NCBI GenBank assembly: GCA_050084985.1
Contig: JBITNC010000001.1
Location: 110,980,001-111,044,000, forward strand
Direction: 5' to 3'
Source of the DNA: Nageia nagi
Taxonomy: Eukaryota > Pinophyta
DNA length: 64,000 nt
This document shows, one piece after another, positions 59,677 to 64,000 of this stretch. The notes under the pieces are model-generated. The model was not told the DNA's origin. It saw only the letters and a program-made list of their open reading frames with translations, and did not search any database. The first letter of the stretch is position 1; each line of letters begins with the position of its first letter. The translations under genes were made by a program, and so were the position numbers.

Positions 59677-60222
59677 TGTTAGAAAATGGAGACTACAACC
59701 GGTTAGAAAATAGAGAGCAGTTTCTTTCTGTTTAACACCAAATTTTAGTTGCCAAGAAGCCATGACACCTGGTTATCAGTTATAGAAGGGTTGGGGGTTA
59801 CCTAACAACCTTCCTGATCCAACTTGGGTTTAAGTTGGGTTAGTTTGTACCTATAAATAAGAGGCTTGAGTTGAGGCACGTATTATTGTAGTTTTGACAG
59901 CAATTGTGAAGTAGATTGTGATTGTTGAGAGAGAGAGATTGTAGTGAGGTTTTGTTGTAACTCCAAAGTGAAGATTGTAGCAAGGTTATGCTGCTGGTTT
60001 GTTGCTTGGAGGACTTTGAAGAATGATATGCAAAAGGGTTGAAAGCTTCTCCGTGGATGTAGCCTACATTGGGTGAACCACGTTATCTCTTATGTCTCTC
60101 TTTGTGTGATTGATGTTCATGGTTATTTGATTTCAGTAGTATGCTTTGAATGCTGTTTCTTTTGCTAAGGAGTAAGAGAATTACTGATGCTCTTGTTTAT
60201 ATAAACTTATTAAATCCTAACA
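59677..60222 (+). repeat. Right LTR of Copia element D
   Basis: 546 bp, 11 differences from the left LTR. Followed by AGAAA (60223-60227), the target duplication. Confidence 0.95.
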
Positions 60223-60227
60223 AGAAA

Positions 60228-61440
60228 GGTGTTATAATAATTGGTGTTCATTCTTAGAAAGAAGACCCAGATTGAAGTAGATAAAGCCATGTTGAGGATG
60301 GCTTATAATATTATAGAGGCACACATCTGCTATAACTTCCATACTTTAATCTTAAATGAGATAAGAATATGTCTTTTTAAAATTGAGAAATTAGATTTTA
60401 GGCATTCTTCATATCTTTAGTGGCTCCTAGTCCATCAAAATCTTCAGAAGGTTATGGAAGTAGGACTACAAATTGAGCATGTTACCCTAAATACTGAACC
60501 AACTCCAATTGATCTAAGGGTATTAGTATTGACCAAGTTGCATGGGTCATACTATGAATTTATAAAAAAAAAATATGTGCCAATGGTGGAGACCCTAATA
60601 GGGGAGCCACCCCATAGACTGTATAATTCAACTATCTAGGAGCTCCAAGGAAGAAACAAAATTGGTGACTAGTTTTTTTTTAAGGACGACACTGTAATTA
60701 TAAGGTATGGATATTTTGGAAAGCCCTTTTTCCTACCTAAGTATGTAATTACCCAATTGTATTCTATAGAGATGGATAAGCAAATGTGTGTTAACCAAGT
60801 ATGGGTATGGGGGTAATTTCAAACCCATGGTAAATATATTATCTACTACAAAAAATTTTACTTTGTTAGAAATAAGTTGTAAAGATAGCATAGCTGACTT
60901 CATTATACAAAATTTAAAATTAGAAATGGTATAATACCCATGGATGTTTGACACCTCAAGATAAATAACAAATATTATAAGATCAAGAAAGAAGTGCCTA
61001 GCCTTTGCCCATGAGCATAGACCTCATATGGATTATTTTGCAAATAAAACTAAGAAACAAGCTAAGGTGTCCCTTGAGTGGGAATTTAGAACCCTAAATA
61101 AGGCCTATTTAGCCCTTGAGGAGATCAAGAAATATAGAAACTAGGAGGTCAGATGGTAAGATTTTGCCCTGAACTGAAGGTGCTCACCCAATTGATAGAT
61201 GAGTTGGGTTGGGGACCCAAAAAAATTCATTATTTTACCAAATTTATATTTAAACACACCACAAAAATTCATCATGTTGAGAAATAATTATTTTGTGAGT
61301 TTACTTATGACAAGTACTAGGAATCCCAATATACTCAAAACCCCTTACCATAAATAGGCCAACCTCTTCCACTTAATTTTTGAGGAAAATCAATCAAAGG
61401 AGCAAAAGGAGGAGAATCTACAGAACCATCCAACTTGAAA
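60228..61440 (+). pseudogene. Unknown extra coding block, element C (part 2)
   Basis: It continues the block that the Copia split. Readable parts: MEVGLQIEHVTLNTEPTPID and TKLHGSYYEFIKKKYVPMVE (60454-60600), and AHEHRPHMDYFANKTKKQAK with LEWEFRTLNKAYLALEEIKK near 61010-61120. I know no family for them. Codon usage and spacing suggest former coding sequence; several stops and shifts occur. Confidence 0.45.
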
Positions 61441-63400
61441 TAATTGGTAATGAAAAAGAAATAAGATCAACCTAATAAACGTATTATTTCACAAGAGTCC
61501 TCTCCAAAGAAGAGAACAAGAATTCAAACCTTAGCATAATCTTAATAGGCTCAGGAGAAGGAAGAGAATCCATCTAAAAAGCCCTAGACTACACAATCAC
61601 AAGCACCAAAGACCTCACCCCCAACTCTAAAACCTAGCTAATAAATGCCAAAGTCTATTACAAGGGTAGCAAAAAAGTTTGATGCTAAGGAAATGTAGAG
61701 GCCCACAAGTACAGATATCGCCACTCATCAAGAAGTCTCAAAAGAGATGGGAGTTGAGATTCAACAAGGTGAGGGTAATATTCTTGGTACAAGTGGTACC
61801 ACAACAATTGAACCTAAAGGTATATTAGGTGTGATATGATGATGATGATGATGAAAAATCTAGAAAAAAGAAAGACTTAAACCCAATAGATAAGGCTATT
61901 GAAGAGGAGAAGCTAATAGAGGAAGTGGAAGAGAAGGATGAAATAGTTGACTTAACCCCTACAAAGGTGTTAGTACCCACTTAGAAGACCCCAACATCTA
62001 CTTTAAGTGTAGGTACACTCCAACATTCTTTATTTCCTACAGCCTCACAAGAGGAGATTAAAATTATTTTTTCTACATAAATAGTAGAGCCCATTGATTA
62101 GAGAAATTTTGTTAATAAACCCCATGTGCTCCTTGATAAATAGTTTAATATATTGAGTAAAGTTACAAATATGGAAGACATTAAGATTTCTTAGATTCCT
62201 TTTAAAGAAAAAAAATTGGACACTACTCCCATAGCTATTATAAATGTAAATATGCAGAGTGCTCTAGTTGTAGATCAATTAAGATTCCTTGTAAATACTT
62301 CCATGGTGAATGGTAAAAGTCTCCAAGCCATGGAGACTAAGATAAATAAATTAAATAAGAATATATATCAATACAAAAAGTATTTCTCCCTTAAAGATAA
62401 AATAGTTGCAAGGTTGTAGAACCAGAATAAATATTTCCTTGCAAAACTTGACAAGTAGAATCAAAATTTGAGAAGAGCCTAGTAAAAAATAAAGTTGATT
62501 TAGACAACATAAATAAATTGTACAAGATCTTAAAGCTCAAGATACATTTATGGATGGCCAAAAGGCCAAGCAAGTTGAGGTAGAGTTACAAATAGTAGTA
62601 GTAGCTAACAAAGTGCTTTATGAAGATAATACAAAGCTCTTGCTACTTATAAAATGCTTCAAAAAGTCTCTAGTGGAATAGATTGGTAAAACATTGGTAA
62701 GTTTTTCACACTTACATTTGTTGAAAAATTAGATAGAATAAGCCATCTAGCAATTCACTACTCAAATTACTCTTCATAAATTTGCTCTAGATGTACCAAG
62801 GTTAGTAATTGAAAGAATGTAGAGTTGGCTAAGAGCCCTTATAGAAAAGGACATAGCTAATATTACTCCCATTCCAAGGCAAACATTTTTTAGGAGAGTT
62901 TAGGATATATGTGAATTCCAAAATTTGGTGTTCAATATAGAAATTAGTAAACACCATCTCAAAATAGAGCTAGGCTTTATCAATAAACTCTTTCATTCTT
63001 TAATAGACTTAAAAGCTCCTAAATTATGACAGGAGCAAGATGTGCATGGTAGTGCTGCTAGATGGGTAGCCAATACCATTCAATTTCTTGAAAAATATTT
63101 TTTTATAGTAAATAAATGACCTCACTCAATAGGCAATTAAGAGATTCTTACATGCTGGGAGGTTGGAGAATGTGCTAACAAGGTTCAAAGTAGACACTGT
63201 GAAAATAAAACCTACCCCTTTTTTGTAATAAATTGATTATCAAGACTTGAAGTATTTGAATAAGAAGATTCAATCCTTCCTCCTTGAAAATATGATTCCA
63301 CCACCTAAGACTCCTACAAAATCTTCATTTAGATAGGCAACTAGAAGCAGTAATTATAAGGTTTTATTCTATAGTAGGTGGAGACCTTGAGAGCCTCCAA
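61441..63400 (+). pseudogene. Unknown coiled-coil-like coding block, element C (part 3)
   Basis: Charged and Ser/Thr-rich sequence. An acidic/basic run (EEEKLIEEVEEKDEIVDLTP) follows a GAT microsatellite near 61837-61853. At 62216-62419 the frame MDTTPIAIINVNMQSALVVD is open and ends in a Lys/Asn-rich helix (INKLNKNIYQYKKYFSLKD), which looks like a coiled coil. The rest is broken. Unknown family; possibly the C-terminal half of the extra protein of element C. Ends before the right LTR at 63416. Confidence 0.4.
61837..61853. repeat. (GAT)n microsatellite
   Basis: About five GAT triplets within the unknown coding block; may have caused a frame change there. Confidence 0.7.
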
Positions 63401-63415
63401 AAGATTGTATTCTTT

Positions 63416-64000
63416 CATAATTACACTTTAAATATAGGGTAATTTTTTGGTATTATTTATTATTTCATTCATTTTAATAAATATTTCTTAATTATTGCTT
63501 CCTTTTCCCTTTCCACATGTATTTAGCTTTTTTATCAAAATTGAGTCAAGTCTAAAGAGTTTCAGGTGTCATCAATGTCTGGGTATTGTTTATATATGTC
63601 TTAGTATTAAATAGTTTTGCTTCAAAGGTCTAGCCACTATTTAGTGGGTGTTGTAGTACATCCCAAAAATATGCATTGGTTAATTTAGTTGTTCCTTTGG
63701 TAACTATGTATATAAAGAGAGTCAGGTTATGAAAATCTGGTCTAAGTCATGTTCAAGAACTAATGTACTATGTCTAGGTAATATTGTAATATGTAAGGGA
63801 ACTAAGTGTCTAAGTAAAAGTTCAAGAGTTATTATAAATAAACATCTAGGTATAGTCTAAATCACTAGCGAGTGATGTTGCAGAGCCTACTAATTTTCTT
63901 AAGAAAGTCTTGATCGAACATTGAAAATTCATAGGAGTATTGCAAGGAGATATAATAGAACCCATTGATTTTGAGTGATGAAATCATCATTTTTTGTATG
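63416..64000 (+). repeat. Right LTR of element C, cut by the window end
   Basis: Matches 46096-46698 closely up to the last base. Starts TGTATTCTTTCATAATTACAC, giving the true LTR start. Confidence 0.8.

Larger units (their letters stand above)
55142..60222 (+). mobile_element. Young Copia (Tnt1/Tork-like) retrotransposon (element D)
   Basis: Two 546-bp LTRs (TGTTAG...CTAACA) are flanked by AGAAA on both sides. A primer site TGGTATCAGAGA and a PPT AAGTGGGAGAT are in place. The gag-pol frame is single and nearly intact, broken by three stops and a small deletion. The gag and pol motifs look most like the Tnt1/Tork branch. By my count the LTRs differ at 11 of 546 positions (about 2%), ten of them transitions, so it is the youngest insertion in the window. 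It is nested in the unknown block of element C. Confidence 0.95.
46096..64000 (+). mobile_element. Large Tat-like Ty3/Gypsy element, right end outside (element C)
   Basis: Left LTR 46096 to about 47920; the right LTR starts at 63416 and its first 585 bp match the left one until the window ends. A gag-pol follows the left LTR, then a long unknown coding block. A Copia (55142-60222) is nested in it. Without that Copia and with a full right LTR the element would be about 14 kb, in the size range of Tat/Ogre elements. All frames carry many stops. Confidence 0.8.

Noticed and set aside
1-64000. CRISPR arrays, operons, bacterial signals
   Set aside because: Introns, LTR elements with tRNA primer sites and CACTA transposons show this is plant nuclear DNA; none of the repeats has the repeat-spacer pattern of CRISPR.

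Overview
The window is plant nuclear DNA, AT-rich and dominated by transposons. Copia, Ty3/Gypsy Tat-lineage, CACTA and LINE sequence, interstitial telomere-like tracts and a decayed pentatricopeptide-repeat (PPR) gene all point to a large, repeat-filled genome. A gymnosperm such as a conifer would fit, but that is inference. I see no intact host gene and no tRNA or rRNA gene. Almost every coding region is broken by stops or frameshifts, so nearly everything here is an element of some age rather than a working locus.

Layout. 1-2033: degenerate TTTAGGG tracts in both orientations, with a lone CACTA terminus at 1058. 2951-9293: an old Copia element with ~245 bp LTRs, a TTAAC target duplication, initiator-Met primer site and decayed gag-pol. 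9299-14686: AT-rich DNA, a second telomere-like tract, a TNPA-like CACTA gene remnant and a CACTA right terminus at 14686. 15.3-16.1 kb: a LINE reverse transcriptase remnant (minus strand). 19.6-20.35 kb: a Copia polymerase remnant (minus). 23481-30947: an LTR element on the minus strand with ~880 bp LTRs, GTAAT duplication and a Tat-type gag. It has no recognisable pol. In that place it carries an antisense, intron-containing plant mobile domain (PMD) gene with its own TATA box, preceded by layered tandem repeats. 31692-43992: a complete CACTA transposon (12.3 kb, CACTACTACC ends, CAA duplication). It holds a leftward TNPA-like gene, a TTAGGG-type tract and a rightward gene series. That series has a 19-residue repeat, a SET-like methyltransferase domain, and a TNP2-type transposase followed by DUF4218- and DUF4216-like parts. 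45.4-46.0 kb: a PPR pseudogene. 46096-beyond 64000: a very large Tat-like Gypsy element (LTR ~1.8 kb, right LTR cut by the window end). Its RNase H of the extra (archaeal-like) type lies before the reverse transcriptase rather than after it, and a long block of unknown coding sequence follows the integrase. 55142-60222: a young Copia (Tnt1/Tork-like) with two 546 bp LTRs about 2% apart, inserted into that unknown block.

Most promising observations: the SET-like domain inside a CACTA transposon; the pol-less Tat element with an antisense PMD gene; the RNase H-before-RT order in the large Gypsy element; and a repeated 18-bp palindrome-like motif scattered through the PMD-carrying element and also found at 15 kb. 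All calls come from reading the sequence by eye; no alignments or database searches were run.
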